Source of the DNA: Lepas anatifera
Taxonomy: Eukaryota > Arthropoda > Thecostraca > Lepadidae
Assembly: GCA_034440635.1 (NCBI GenBank)
Contig: JAOTON010001129.1
Location: 1,054,001 to 1,118,000 of the forward strand
Length of the DNA stretch: 64,000 nucleotides
Reading direction: 5' to 3'
Part shown: piece after piece, positions 20,956 through 32,730 of the stretch
Layout of the letters: the number at the start of each line of letters is the position of its first letter
Numbering within the stretch: position 1 is the first letter of the stretch
The notes under the pieces: generated by a model
Databases searched by the model: none
Seen by the model: only the letters and a program-made list of their open reading frames with translations
Told to the model about the DNA's origin: nothing
Program-made: the position numbers and the translations under genes

Positions 20956-22440
20956 CTATAATGCGTCGTCACCTTGGCGGGCCATGCTGAAGATAACTGG
21001 ATCTTCTGTGTGCACTGATTGGTCCAGTAGGAAGACACAGGCAGTTTGGAGGGCTACCATCTCAGCCTGAAAACTCGAGCAGAGCGAGCCTGCTGGTCGC
21101 CTGAGCTTATGCTGGGCTCCGTCTGGTGACTCGATGAAGACCCAGCTCCCCGCTCGTGACCCCTCCGTGCACTGACCCGTCGGTCCACACCCATGTGGCA
21201 CATTGAGTCAGGGAAGCGAGGTGGAGGAGAGCTACTCGCTTCTTCCGGATAGGTGGCGCTCCTGATGTCAGTGGGCCCACGTCTAGTTGAAATGTGGCTC
21301 ACTCTCCTGATACCCACGGCGGAAGACGTCGAGGAAGGAGAGACTCGATGGGGAGGGAGATGCCTGCTTGATCCCACTTGTCTTTGCCCACCTGCCGCCA
21401 CCCGGTCACCGTGGAGAGTCGAAGGGCGCTGTCGCCTCCGCACGTCTTCACAGAGGGTCTTCAGGCGGCAGGGCATGGACTTTCACCAGCAGTCGGGTCG
21501 CGAGTACCCTCCTTCTGGCCGCTAAGCGGGGAGTCTTAACTCGGCTGGGGGTGGAGTGGGTGCATCCTGTGATGATACGCGCCGACGCTCTCATTTTGCG
21601 CTCCAGCAGCTCGACATGAAATGGCGGTGTGGCGTGGAGCCACGCTGCGGCCGCATGTCCATCGCTCCTCTCACGTAGCCAGTAGCGACGGTTCGGAGGT
21701 GCTGTTCGTGCAGCCCCCAGTTGCAGCCGGACAGTTGAAGTAGGTGGGAGATGCGGGGGTGGACCTTCTCCCACAGTCTCTTACAGTGTGGACCGAAATG
21801 GAGGAGCCGATCGATGGTGACGCCAAGTAGCTGTAGGGTGTCTCCAACAGTGACAGACTTCCCGTCGACCTTAAAACTGAAGGGATCGGCGTCTCTGGCC
21901 CACTGGGACATCACCAGTACTTGGATCTTGGCTCCTGATACCACCATTTTGTGCTGTCGGGTCCACTTCATGAGGGTGCCAGCAACAGCTTTATTGCGCC
22001 CGGCCCTTGGCGACTTGGATGTTATTGCCCGTGCAGAGAGCCGCCGTATCATCGGCGTACATGTAGGGGAGCATCCGGGAACCGCGCAGAGTGCGTCTAC
22101 CAGCCGAGCCGCCCATACAAAATAAAACTGGCGATAAGACACTTCCTTACGGCAGGCCAGTTCGGAAAATGCGCTCACTGGAAAGCACACCATTTAGTTC
22201 CACCTGGACTCTTCGGTTCCGGAGTCACTGCCAAATCCAGGCCACCGTGCAATTTGACAGCCCCATCTCCAGCAGGCGAACGCGTAGCAGGTGGTGGTCC
22301 ACTACGTCGTACGCGTGCGCGAAATCAAACGCGACGATGACGTATTTCTGCGCGGTCTGTCCATCGGGAGGGCGGCTGTGTCTCGATTTGGGCATGCACA
22401 GTGCACGCTCACCTCTTCTCTTAAATGATGAGTCCTGAAC
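20956..22440 (-). pseudogene. LINE-B, copy 2: RT and RNase H remnant with intact YADD
   Basis: From 22488 downward: the palm motif FDFAHAYDVVDHHLL, then the YADD catalytic loop (complement of 22048-22059, in PYMYADDTAAL), then the thumb (KVDGKSVTVGDTLQLLGVTI, about 21900-21800). RNase H pieces WTDG and SSFQAEMVAL follow at about 21190-21050. Frameshifts separate these parts, so it is inactive. It is better preserved in the catalytic core than copy 1. It meets LINE-A tail to tail near 21000. Confidence 0.8.
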
Positions 22441-22727
22441 TTGACCTGAAGACGATGGTTGATGGCATAAGTGGATGGTCAGTGACAAAATATACTTGTT
22501 TTATCAATCTGAATGGTCTTTTCACTTCGATCTGAACACTGCACATGATCATTAAACGCGCAAATCACAGCCAATAGACGAAAAAAGTTATCAATTTATT
22601 AAGAGAGTACTTGGACACGTTGAAACTGTTTTCTTTTTATTCTAGTAGGGCCCATTTATGTCACAAATCACACATGCCTATGCCATGATCTATTTCAGCA
22701 TTCAATCACATGGCTACCGAAATTCTC

Positions 22728-22731
22728 TTAA
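22728..22731. other. Empty TTAA target site
   Basis: Flanks TACCGAAATTCTC and CACCTCTCGAAATTTC match the flanks of the element at 9296-10492. The site is unfilled here, which fixes the target duplication as TTAA. Confidence 0.9.
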
Positions 22732-24117
22732 CACCTCTCGAAATTTCACGTACAAGAGCAGTTCTCCCATGCTGATGAATTGAAGAATATAGATAAAGGT
22801 CGATGGAAAATGCCCACATATTTCATCCTGTGTTTATCTTAACGTTTCAATTTCCCTTATATCTGCTTGAGTCTGCCATCTGGTTCAAACATTATTTTTT
22901 AGGAGCAATTAATAATGTGGGTTAAAGTCCGGTTTGTGTTTCCTACAACTAACAAGCTTTTCCGCTGAGATAATTTTCTGGGACAGCGCACAGGCCAGGT
23001 TCACACTCGCTCCGATTATTTTCAATGTCCTCTCACCATTATCTTACGAATCTTGGCCACGGGGAAAGGCAAAATGATGCTTATCATATTTGATATTAAA
23101 ATAAACTTAACCCCTCTTCACTAATAGAAAAATCCCCAGATATGTTCCTTTATGTTCAGCTGTTCCATCTTCCCAAGTGTCTTGAATTTCTCCATGACCT
23201 AGTGGCAGTTACAGATTTTTCAAGAGGTGCCGAAAAAGTGTGAACTGAACTGTTTAGCAATACATCGTTTCAAATATCACGCCAAATAGGCATCTTGCTT
23301 GGCTGGTACAAACTGTTATGGCTGGGGGAGGGAGGGATAGAACGTTGTTAAAAATACGATCCACCAAAATGACCACAACCGAAAACCGAATACCATAGGC
23401 TCCCTTTGGGTGAAGAGTTGATGGTAAAGTGCGCACTCTGAGGCTCCGCGTTTCCCCCCCCCACTTACTAAAATTCTAGATCCGCCCATACGCGGATCCA
23501 GGGGGCAAAGGGGAGGGGCAGATGTAGCCCCCCGATCGATCCTCGGCGCCCCCTGAAATGGTCATGGCGCCCCCCTGAAATGTCGATGGCACTCGCCTGA
23601 AATGGCGCTTCCCACTCTCCCCCAGGATGCGAAAATCGGTGCTCACCGATAGGATTTTACGCCCACCTGGTAGCTTTTTCCGGTCAAAAGTGGCGCCCTC
23701 TCCTCCGGATGGCGCCCCCGGGAAGGTGCTCACCTCCGATTGGCAATCCTGGATCTGCCTATGGATCCGTCACTGTTCAAGAGCAAACAATTCACAGAAA
23801 AAGCAGGAAGATATGAAATGTTAGCGGGGAGTGGTGCGGCCAAGATAATTGATGATGCTAACAAATTGTTTAGTTATGTGGATAAAATCATTGGGTCGCC
23901 ACACGGGATTGAAAGGGCACTCCTGGCTTTTTTATGAGATGGGCAGTGTGCTAAAAATATATCGTCAAGTCAATATCAAATTATCAACATTTAGTTTTAT
24001 ACGGTGCACTGTTCACTGCAGTGATACAAGAGTGCTCTGTCCTTTTTCTGTGGGTTTATGACAACCGGTAGGGTTCGTTTTAGCCTCAAATATGGCTTTT
24101 GTGGTATTTATTTGGCC

Positions 24118-24475
24118 ATTTGGCCGCCCCGGTTGCTCAGTTGGTAAAGCATCGGGCTCCGGCCCGCTGCTAAGAAGCATGCAGTGGCAGTGCATGTCCA
24201 GGCTTGAGATCGGTTCCCCTGAGACGCTCCGGCGCTCAATCGTTTGCCCGACGTAGGTCGGCTGGAAACTGACTGATGAGACGGTGACCTAAGCGAGGCG
24301 GCCATCCCTGTGCTTTGTGGGAGGTTAAACTTTGGCTTCTAAATCAACCCTTCATTGTGGGCGTTACTCGTTCGGGTGGTGGAGCCGGGGTCTCCGTGAC
24401 AAGTCTCTTGAGGACTTTAGTGAGACTCAGACTCCAACAGCCGTACTAGGAAGAACTTGGACGAAATTTATAAAA
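24118..24475 (+). mobile_element. tRNA-derived SINE, copy 2
   Basis: Counterpart of 11675-12010. The A box is altered to TTGCTCAGTTGG, and the B-box-like ATCGGTTCCCC is near 24209. Confidence 0.7.
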
Positions 24476-24754
24476 AAACAAGATTTTTTTAGTGCAAATA
24501 CAATTTGACTCTTTTGGCCTTTTCGCAAACCCGGTTTGGCCTTTTTCCGTCGAAAAAACTCGCAGTCCTGGGCAGCATCTCTAATCTTTAGAATATGGAA
24601 TAACACAAATTAGGAGACATTTTTTACCACTAGCACGTCTAAATTTTATTAACGCCCCCTCCAAATGGGGGTTTGATCCCCCGAAGACATTATAATGGCC
24701 AGCACAAGAAAATCTCCACCGCCCCCCCTCCACTGAGTTTTCCTTAAAAAATGT

Positions 24755-26061
24755 TCTGCTTTCCTCTCCAGGGGGCGCCTTTCCTATCCATGGGTGCTTA
24801 TTCTTTCCAGAGGGGGCGCCTTTTCTCTCCGGGGGGGGCGCCTTTAGCTATCCAGGGCTGCTTGTGCTAACCAGGGGCGCATATAATATCCTGGGGCCCC
24901 GTTGATCTTCTTCGGAAATCTCTGCTGTCCAGGAGGCGCCTGCGCTATCCAGGGGCGCCTATGCTATCCAGAGGCCCGGATCCTTTACTCAGGGGGCGGG
25001 GGCCGCCTTTTGCTGTCCAGGGGTGCCTGTGCTAACCAGGGGCGCATATGCTATCCCGGGGTGCCGTTGCTCTTCTTTAGGGGCGTCTCTGCCGTCCAGG
25101 GGTGCCTATGATATCCAGAGGGTGTCTTCTGTCCATGGGGCGCTTTTTGGTATCAAAGGGCGTATTTGCTGTTTTGGGGGCGCCTATCCTATCCAGAGGG
25201 CGCCCCTGCTGTCCAGGGAGCGCGATTGCTATTAAAGCGAGCTTATGATATCCAGAGGGGTGCCTTTGCTCTATGGGGAGGGGGCGCCTCTTGGTGTACA
25301 GGAGTGCCTGTGCTAACCAGAGGGCGCCTATGCTATTCAGGGGCGTCGTTACTCCTCAATTGGGGGTGCCTTTTTCTGTCCAGGGGCGCCTCTGCTGTCT
25401 AGAGGTCGCCTTTGCTATCCAGAGGGGCGCTTTTACTCAAGGGGGTGGGCACCTTTTGCTGTCCAGGGTGCAGCTTTGTTGTCAGGGGTCGCCATTCATA
25501 TTTGAAAGTGTATTTTATTTTACACAGAGGGTACTACCTCTTCAGACAGGCGATGTGTCTGATTTTCTCTTGACCGGCCGGGGGCGCCGGCAAAATCCGG
25601 GGGTGCCACCCAAATCCGTGAGGGTCACACCCCGTACGAGGTCAAAACCAGGTGTGCAAAAATATACCATTGTACACCATCATTTTTTTCAAGTTGTGCA
25701 ACTGCACACCCTGTCCCGCGGAATCCGCCGTCCCTGCCGCCGTTGCTCTCGGGAGGGGGGTGGGGTTCTCTCTTATCTCTCCAGGGGGAGCCTTTCTTAT
25801 CAAAGGGCGCCTATGTTGTCCAAGGGGCGCCTTTTCTCTGCGGGGGGGGCGCCTTTTGCTGTCCAGGGGTGCCTGTGCTAACCAGGGGGCGCATGTGATA
25901 TCTAGGGGCGCCGTTTCTCTTCTTCGGAGGCGCCTCAGCTGTCCAGGAGGCGCCTACGCTTTTCAAGGGCGCCTATGCTATCCAGAGGGGCGCCTTTACT
26001 CAAGGGGGGCGCCTTTTGCTTTCCAGGGCGCAGCTTTGATGTCGAGGTGCGCCATTCATGT
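24755..26061 (+). repeat. GGCGCC minisatellite with higher-order units, copy 2
   Basis: About 20-bp GGCGCC units at 24755-25504 and 25746-26061 around the core at 25505-25745. The long plus-strand open frames here are repeat artefacts. Confidence 0.85.
25505..25745 (+). repeat. Higher-order core 2a
   Basis: Aligns with 13976-14204. Hairpin sequences are of the GGTGTGCA type, with some decay (GTTGTGCAACTGCACACC). Confidence 0.8.
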
Positions 26062-26256
26062 ATGAAAATGTCTTTTTCACAGAGGATCCTACCTCTTCAG
26101 GTAGGGGTAATTGTTTTGGCCTCGGCTGAGGCCTGGGGAGGGGGCGCCTCCCTGGACAAAGCCAAAACAAGTGGTGCAAAAAGATACTTTTGCACCACTT
26201 GAAAAAAATCGAGTGGTGCAACTGCACCACTTGCACCCTGGAATCCGCCGTCCCTG
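26062..26256 (+). repeat. Higher-order core 2b (best-formed hairpins)
   Basis: A 13-bp perfect stem (26169-26181 with 26188-26200) is followed by a 9-bp stem (26212-26220 with 26223-26231). Both carry GTGGTGCA/TGCACCAC pairing. Right edge of duplication copy 2. Confidence 0.85.
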
Positions 26257-26766
26257 ATGTTTAAACCTCTCGGAGCGTCCACAAAGGTGGAGGTCGTCGC
26301 GGCGCCAGATCAGCTTCCAGTGCGCTTTCCGTCGGATTTAAATAGCAGAAGCAAAAGTCCCAGCACAAACAGCTCGCGCCAACCCACGCCAACACAGTTC
26401 GGAACCGCTGCTCGGGCGGAGGACCAGATAAGTGATCCCAGCGGACCGCGGAGATACAGTCTTGGTGTCACCAGGGCAGCGCAGCGGCAGGAGGGTAGAG
26501 CGTATCCATGCGATTTCATGGCACTCGCCAATTCGGCATTATCAGAGTGGTCCCGACAGATGAGCAACGCGACGTCGGGGCAGACATTTCAGCGGTGGCC
26601 CAGTCAGCAAATGCAACAGTTAGGTTTCCAAGGCAGTCTGACAGTTCCTGGTGTCTGGGAGGAGCAAGAGAGGCGGCACATTCTCAACACGGCGTCCATC
26701 TGGGTGACTTCAGCTCAAACGGCATCACTACGAGCCATACTCTGCTCTCGCGTTCAACTAGTGTGA
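26257..26766 (+). CDS. Unrecognised 169-codon open frame at the duplication edge
   Basis: ATG 26257 to stop 26764-26766. The product is rich in Ser, Gln and Arg and polar throughout, with no signal peptide, membrane segment or known domain. Composition is less repetitive than the surrounding arrays. A TTTAAATAG patch at 26337-26345 and a downstream GC-moderate tract could equally mark a promoter or exon. I do not recognise it and it may be chance. Confidence 0.2.
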   Translation: MFKPLGASTKVEVVAAPDQLPVRFPSDLNSRSKSPSTNSSRQPTPTQFGTAARAEDQISDPSGPRRYSLGVTRAAQRQEGRAYPCDFMALANSALSEWSRQMSNATSGQTFQRWPSQQMQQLGFQGSLTVPGVWEEQERRHILNTASIWVTSAQTASLRAILCSRVQLV

Positions 26767-29524
26767 TTGAGTTCACCTTCCACCGAGCCTCAAAAGGAGT
26801 CTCGGGGCGGCATCTCGTTAGTAAGATAACGACGAAACAAAGACGAGACACCGACTCAGCATCTTCTACTCTGAAGTCATCCCAACTGTATTGGTTGGTT
26901 CCACTGCCAAAGTAGACGAACAGATTGTTCAGGTAGGGGCTCTACCTCCAGGCGCCGTTCAACCACAGGAGGTCATCACCATTATCACGACCAGCGGAGC
27001 ACACATCATCGCCTGAACTGGGATATTTCTGCTCCAGCACTCGGTATTCCTTTTCCTGAAAACAGAAACGAAAAGTATAGTTAGACGATAGCAAAAACTT
27101 ATACAACTATTTTAGACATTTATTCGTCAGATAATATAAATGTAATACCTATGGAACCAATATCACCGAGCAACGTAATGTATCTTCGCAGCATTGTTTC
27201 ACCCATTTGGTATTTAGTTTTTTTCAAGGAGCATGTTCGAAAAAGTTTTCACAAAAACATATTGAGGAACTTTTTATCTTCCATGTTTTCTTTTTAACAA
27301 TTCGTTCCCACGGCAGTGCTCAATCCGGCCACTACACTGCCTTCTGCCGGAACTAGCCGGAGGCTCGATGGTTTCACATCAATGACGCCTCCGTCAAGGA
27401 AGAGCTGGTCGCGAAATTGAAGGAGGCATCAGCCTACATGCTCTGTTACAACGTAAAAAATGTTGCCTGATCGTCTCCATCTGTGGCCACAGCATATCTG
27501 GCCGTGGCTTGTCGTGTTTTTCCAATCTTTCAAAAGGTACCAGCCTAAATGTCTTCCCTTTCAATGCGTTTTTTCATGCTGAAATGGTTGAAAATTTTGA
27601 CTTTTGTGCTGTCTTTTAAATCGATATAATAATTACCCCCAAAAACCGTTCAATTCAAAACCCATGGAGCCAACACACAGTAGGATTTTCCGACAAAATG
27701 GGCATGTAGGGGCCATGCAAATGGTGAGGTTAGATACTTAATATTTCTTAAAAATGGGCAACGATTCAAAGGGGGTGCCCTCGACCAAAAGAATTAGAAG
27801 TGTACACACCTAACAAGCCCAAAGCTACATCGCACGTTGATCTAGACGAACGAGAAATCGTACGTTTGTATATCCTTTAGGTCCTTTGAAAATGGGCTAG
27901 AATGAAAAATTCAGATAGACTTAAAGAGAACATCTTGGACAAGATGCCCAAGGCAGAAGTATATTGAGATCTATCAGGGAGCTGGATATTTCTTCAAGTG
28001 GTATATTCATAAGAGGCATTTCATGCAACTGTCATGAAAATTATTGTTTTAGGCAAAATTCATGAATTTATGTAGACTTCATACAGAACAATCTTGTCTT
28101 CTTAAAACTTGACTTTTACATTCTAAAATATAATTTCAAGAGTTGAAGAAGTGTTCAATACCTGGGTTGTGGTGGAGTGTTTAAAAGTTTCTCAGATCAC
28201 ATCACATCAATTCTATGTAAAATGTTTGCTTTAAATGTTACTCCAATTGTATCAATGTAAAATAAGGAGAATAAAATATGTGCCCCTAAAACCTCACACA
28301 AGGGCAAACTGGATACCTTAGAGGAAAGATGTTCAAACTATTCAGGGTTGAGTAGTGTATTTGACAACTTTCATTTCCATGTGGGAAGTTTGAGGAAAAC
28401 TGTTATAATATGTTAAATATGTTAAAAGACCGGTTGTCTGCTCTCAAGATGCACCCCATTCTTCCATTTCCAAGAGTGGTTTAGTTTTTCTCTCCTAAAT
28501 TTGCTTCAAATCTATGTCCCATCCAACCTATGCAGTGTGGGAAATTGTCATCAAAGCTCTCCAAAATTGCTGGCTAGCCAATAATGGGACCAATGGTCCA
28601 TAATTGGGAATTTTTCTTGCTAATAAAGCGAATGAAGAAATGTGCTCCCAGAATAATTATGCATGATACCATTTTTTTGTCAGAAAAAAACAGAGCCTAA
28701 CAAGAGTCTTCTGCCAAGTTGATACACACTACATGAAATTGTAAGGGAGATTCTACTTTGAAACTGGAAATTCAGCTCTGAACTCTGTCTAATATATTTA
28801 TTAGAAATTCGCAGTCTTGCTTGAGCAGGAAAAAAACTGAATACAAATATTTTGTTAAATCAATGTCACATCTTGAACTGGATTCTTGAACGCAATTTTC
28901 AGAAAAAAATTCAACATAGCAGTGGGATGCAAAACTTGCACCCTAAAGCATGTCAGTTCATAAACTTTTACAAAGCGAGCTCCAACCGAAACATAGTACA
29001 TGAGCTCATCTATATCCAGTCTGCAAAACATGCAGCTTTCTTGAAAAAGTGCTTGGTGCAGCTCAAATCCTGCCCCAATGGGCACATGCAATAGATTACT
29101 AGGGCAGACCTTTCATTTCTGCATGGGAATATATTTAGAATTTATAATGTATGAGGAGCACTAAAAAGCAAAAGCTGTTTTTCTTTTTCGTGCCTTCATG
29201 CCTGCCTCAGTGTGTCTCCAACAGAGGCGTAGCCCTTGGCTACGCCTGTTGGGCGTAGCAAACAGTGCCGCAACATCAGCTCAGTGCCGCCCCCTTGACT
29301 ACGCCCCTAGTCCCCAAACCAGTAGGCTGCCCTAAGAGATTTCTTCGAAATCTGCCACCTTCTGGAGGCTGATCTATCTTGCATTAACAATAAATGTAGT
29401 GCAGTAAAATTTGAATGTCTAATATACTCTCCTCCACCTTTTCTACAAATTTTGGTTATCAACTTCGTTCAAAAACAATTTCAGGTACATGCCATGAACA
29501 CGTTCAGCCTGGCTACGATCTGCA
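26767..29524. other. AT-rich region without recognised genes
   Basis: No coding frame with family resemblance was seen. Only short unsupported frames, such as the antisense pair at 28852-29094, and one strong small hairpin (29225-29247) stand out. Confidence 0.6.
29225..29247. repeat. Perfect 10-bp hairpin
   Basis: AGGCGTAGCC and GGCTACGCCT pair across a 3-nt CTT loop. No U-tract follows. The function is unknown. Confidence 0.8.
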
Positions 29525-29528
29525 TTAA

Positions 29529-30552
29529 CCCGCGCCCCACCGGGGGTCCGGCGCCACCTTCGCCCCACCGGGGGCCATCGATGGCCCCCTCTAACTCCGA
29601 AAATATGGGTGTTAGCGCAAATCTGCAAAGTGCAATAGAAAGCTCGCGTGAATTCAGTAAGAAGTTACTTCGCATGTTTTAGTGCTCAGGTCAACGGTTT
29701 GACCTCCAGAGGTCAAATTAGGTCAAGATCGGCTATTTTCACTCAAATATGCAATGATTAAGCAAACTGGTCATAACTCTTACGTCATTAGAGCTATTGA
29801 GGCCTGGTAAAGTAAATTTGATAGGAAATTGCCAGTACTTTTTCTGCTATGTGGAACGTAAGGACCTCCCGCCAGTGGTTTGACCTCTAGAGGTCATCTC
29901 GTGACCTCATATGACCTGAGGTCACGAAAGGCAAAAAGTGACCTTGCCGTATATCAAATGAAAGCCAGTGACAAGATAAACACGATGGTGTTTGTTTCAC
30001 CGCTCTAGCTTAATTAGGTCAAAAGTTATTGTCAAAATACTGTTTTTGACCTCTGGTGACCTTGGATGACCTTGGAAAAGTCAAAGGGTAAATATGACCC
30101 CTGGGATCCGTTAAAGGGTGTCCAAAAACGTTGTTCTGAGCAGTCTGAGTGTTTGCAAACATTTTTGTGGCTTTTATATCATGAAACAGGTTTTTCCCAT
30201 GCTTTTCTAATGGGAGAGGTCGCCTCGTGACCTGACCTCAGGGCACGAAATCTAAAAATCCCGGATATACACCTTGTAGAACCCGGAGGGGCCATGAAGT
30301 GTAGGAAGTTTCAAATCAATCGACTTTGAAATGTAGCTCTTACAGAGCTCTAAAGTTGAAGTGAGGTGACCTTGGTTGACCTCGTCTGGTGACCTGACCT
30401 TGGGTGACCCGGGGTAAAAAAATTCAGGGATGATGGGAAAAATGACGCAGTGAGAGGTAGAGCCCTCAACTGCGGTGCTGCGCCTCGTGGTTTTTCTGCT
30501 ATCCCGGTAAAACCTTAGGGGGGGCCATCGATTGCCCCCGGTGGGGCGAGGG
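29529..30552 (+). mobile_element. TTAA-target element, copy B (complete)
   Basis: TTAA at 29525-29528 and 30553-30556 flank terminal inverted repeats (CCCGCGCCCCACCGGGGG and CCCCCGGTGGGGCGAGGG). It is 1024 bp with no transposase. Inside are many AGGTCA/TGACCT hexamers, including the everted palindrome TTTGACCTCCAGAGGTCAAA near 29698. It aligns in reverse with copy C at 55737-56754. Confidence 0.9.
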
Positions 30553-30556
30553 TTAA

Positions 30557-30651
30557 CTTCGAATTTTCGATTGTTTACTGTTACCAATCATATCTAGAAA
30601 TCTGCAAATGGGGCCAATATTAGCAATATAGGTAAAGCAGTATAGCTTAAC
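30557..30651. other. Short gap before the inverted repeat
   Basis: No feature seen. Confidence 0.5.
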
Positions 30652-31314
30652 AGGTAATACAAGAAACTAAGACAAATTAAACCCAAAGCTAATTTCGCTC
30701 AGATAAAGAAAAAACGACATACCTTTCAGTACCTAACTATGCGTGCGCCCGTATCCATTTTATAAACAACGAACCCGTGCTGTAAATAATGTTGCCACTT
30801 CCACCTCGAAATTAGAAAAAAAAAAACACGAAGTGAGCTGTAACCAGATAGCTACTCGAATAATAGTAATCTAAACCCCTAACAAACCTTCCTATTTTTA
30901 GAGTAAACTCCAGAATTCTAGAGCTAATTCTCCTCTAGATCCAGTGCCACCCTGCTGCTTTTGAAGTAATATTAACATGTAATGTCAATGGGGGAAGCTA
31001 AAAGGGCTACGGCACGAGCGATTGTGAACAAACAACGAAATTTAAGCGCATCTGTTTTGGCGATTCATGTACAAAAAAATTTACGCTTTCTTATGATGTA
31101 CTTTTTGTTCTTTTTGACAGATAATTTAACAGCGAATAAATTGTTTGAAAATGCGCTATAAATCTCTAGATAGAAGTCTGGATCGAAACCCTACTGATCT
31201 GACCAATCAGAAGACAGGAATCCGACTGAGGGCTACCATATGCTACCAGATTTTGGCCGACTAGAAATCTGGAGTATCAGCTGACGTCGTGTCCAAACCA
31301 ACATACCTACCGAG

Positions 31315-31407
31315 TTATATCACCATACTCTGGGGATATAACGACGCACTATATCCCCGTCTATGAGGCGAAATAGGGCCTTATATCCCCATATAGTGGT
31401 GATATAA
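31315..31407. repeat. Pair of 27-bp inverted TTATATC...GATATAA units
   Basis: 31315-31341 and 31381-31407 are near reverse complements of each other, and each is itself bounded by TTATATC and GATATAA. A shorter TATATCCCC copy lies between them. Also present in the right arm at about 42071-42163. Confidence 0.75.
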
Positions 31408-32058
31408 GGCTCTAAAAGGGCCAATCAAAAGCCGCTTAGCCGACTCGTGGTTTTGTTTCGAAACATTTTATGGTAAAGCTAGTAGCAGAATTGTTGACAG
31501 TAAGCCAATGAAAGATAAAAATAATACCCTGCGTAATCTCTATTAGTGCAGATGGCGCTTCAGTCTTCTTCCGCGCCCGCTTCGATATATTCTTCAAAAT
31601 AAACAAATGGTGACGACGACGGCGCAACTTCTTGTACAGTACATATCAACTTGTGTCGATTAAAAATGTTGGGAGGAGGGTGGTGAGTGACAATAATTGA
31701 AATATTGGAGCAACTTTGGTGGAAAAAGACCAGTAACAGTTACTCAAACCCTTAAAGCATGAAATAGAAATACCTGGAATGGAGACTTCAATAGGTACAA
31801 ACCCTCCCCGCTTTTGGGTGTCATTCTAAAACGTTAAAAAATCCTTCGGCAAGTAAAGCTCGGTAAGGACTAATGTGAAGTCTATGGGAGATGTGCTGGC
31901 CAATGACTTTAGTGCCTCATAACTTATAAACCGTCGCTTGCACGGGAAAGCAACCATGCATTTCGGAAAGCCTTATCTGTGTTGCGTCCGCTAAAATACA
32001 TTTTAGGCATAAAATATCTAAAATATCAGAGCAAAGTGCAGGACATATCAGAATTTTG

Positions 32059-32502
32059 GGTGCGTTCTTTGAAGTATTCCAGCCTGGAATTCTGGGAGCA
32101 GTGACATCACAGCCGTTTTTCGAAACCTTTCCCGGGATTCCACATTGAATATTCCCGCCATTCCGTGCGGAACGGTGGGAATAGAAAAAGCAGTCCCGCT
32201 CAAGATGGCGGCGCCTATGCATGAATTTTGTAACAGTAAGTTTGTTGACTTTGAATATTAATCTGCTTGTAAGGTACATTATATGTTTTCTGGGATAATC
32301 TGAACCTAATAATAACACCTAAATGAAGGTAAATGAAAGATTTGTGCGTGCACAAGTCAAAATAAATAATAACACTGTCGCACCTCGCCATTTACGCCGC
32401 ATTCCAGCCTCGTTAAAGAACGTTCCACTGCTGGAATCCGGGAATATCACGATATCACAACCCCTGGAATTTCACCTCAGAATAATTCAAAGAATACAGC
32501 CT
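32059..32502. mobile_element. MITE-like block in left arm (GCGTTCTTTGAA ends)
   Basis: The ends GGTGCGTTCTTTGAA and TTCAAAGAATACAGCC are imperfect inverted repeats, followed inward by related ATTCCAG/CTGGAAT segments. The interior contains an AAGATGGCGGC motif resembling a YY1 site. Counterpart in the right arm at 40744-41188. Confidence 0.5.
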
Positions 32503-32554
32503 TTATACTCAACTTGTATTATTACATGTTTAAAGAGTGTGTGATTCAGCACCA

Positions 32555-32730
32555 CAGAAGCACAGTGGGTTAAGTGTTCACCTAGCGAGTAAAAGGTCTA
32601 GGGATCAGATCCTGCATGGTGCACTTTTCATCTTCAGAATGGTTATTTTGTCACTCAATAACGCAGTTAGTAGAATGCTCATCTAGCAATCCTAGTGTTC
32701 CAGGTTTGAATTGTGGCTATTACACACCTT
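32555..32730 (+). mobile_element. Two adjacent tRNA-like heads in left arm
   Basis: Unit 1 has AGCACAGTGGGTTAAG and GGGATCAGATCC. Unit 2 has TAACGCAGTTAGTAG and AGGTTTGAATTG. Each pair resembles a Pol III A and B box at tRNA spacing. Mirrored in the right arm at 40520-40690. Confidence 0.5.

Larger units (their letters stand above)
17665..21060 (+). pseudogene. LINE-A, copy 2: RT and RNase H (I/Jockey group), interrupted twice
   Basis: 17690-17850 encodes RT fingers/palm (GVRGHLGWFISNIPKNRYFR, then a decayed PQGS motif). The catalytic loop reads FVED at 17898-17909 where FVDD/YVDD is expected, so a catalytic aspartate has become glutamate. Palm/thumb text follows (RRLQLGLDILQQWI), with frame changes, to about 18435. 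A 1.4 kb unrelated block (18440-19840) and a TA-MITE (19974-20423) split the element. RNase H motifs TDG, SEL and TDSLS follow from about 20710 to 20950. This copy extends some 0.5 kb further left than copy 1. Confidence 0.8.
18218..26256 (+). repeat. Segmental duplication, copy 2
   Basis: Partner of 6147-15279 in the same orientation, separated by about 2.9 kb. It lacks the TTAA element, the LINE-C insertion and one minisatellite higher-order unit. It has its own insertion at about 18440-19840. Confidence 0.9.
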
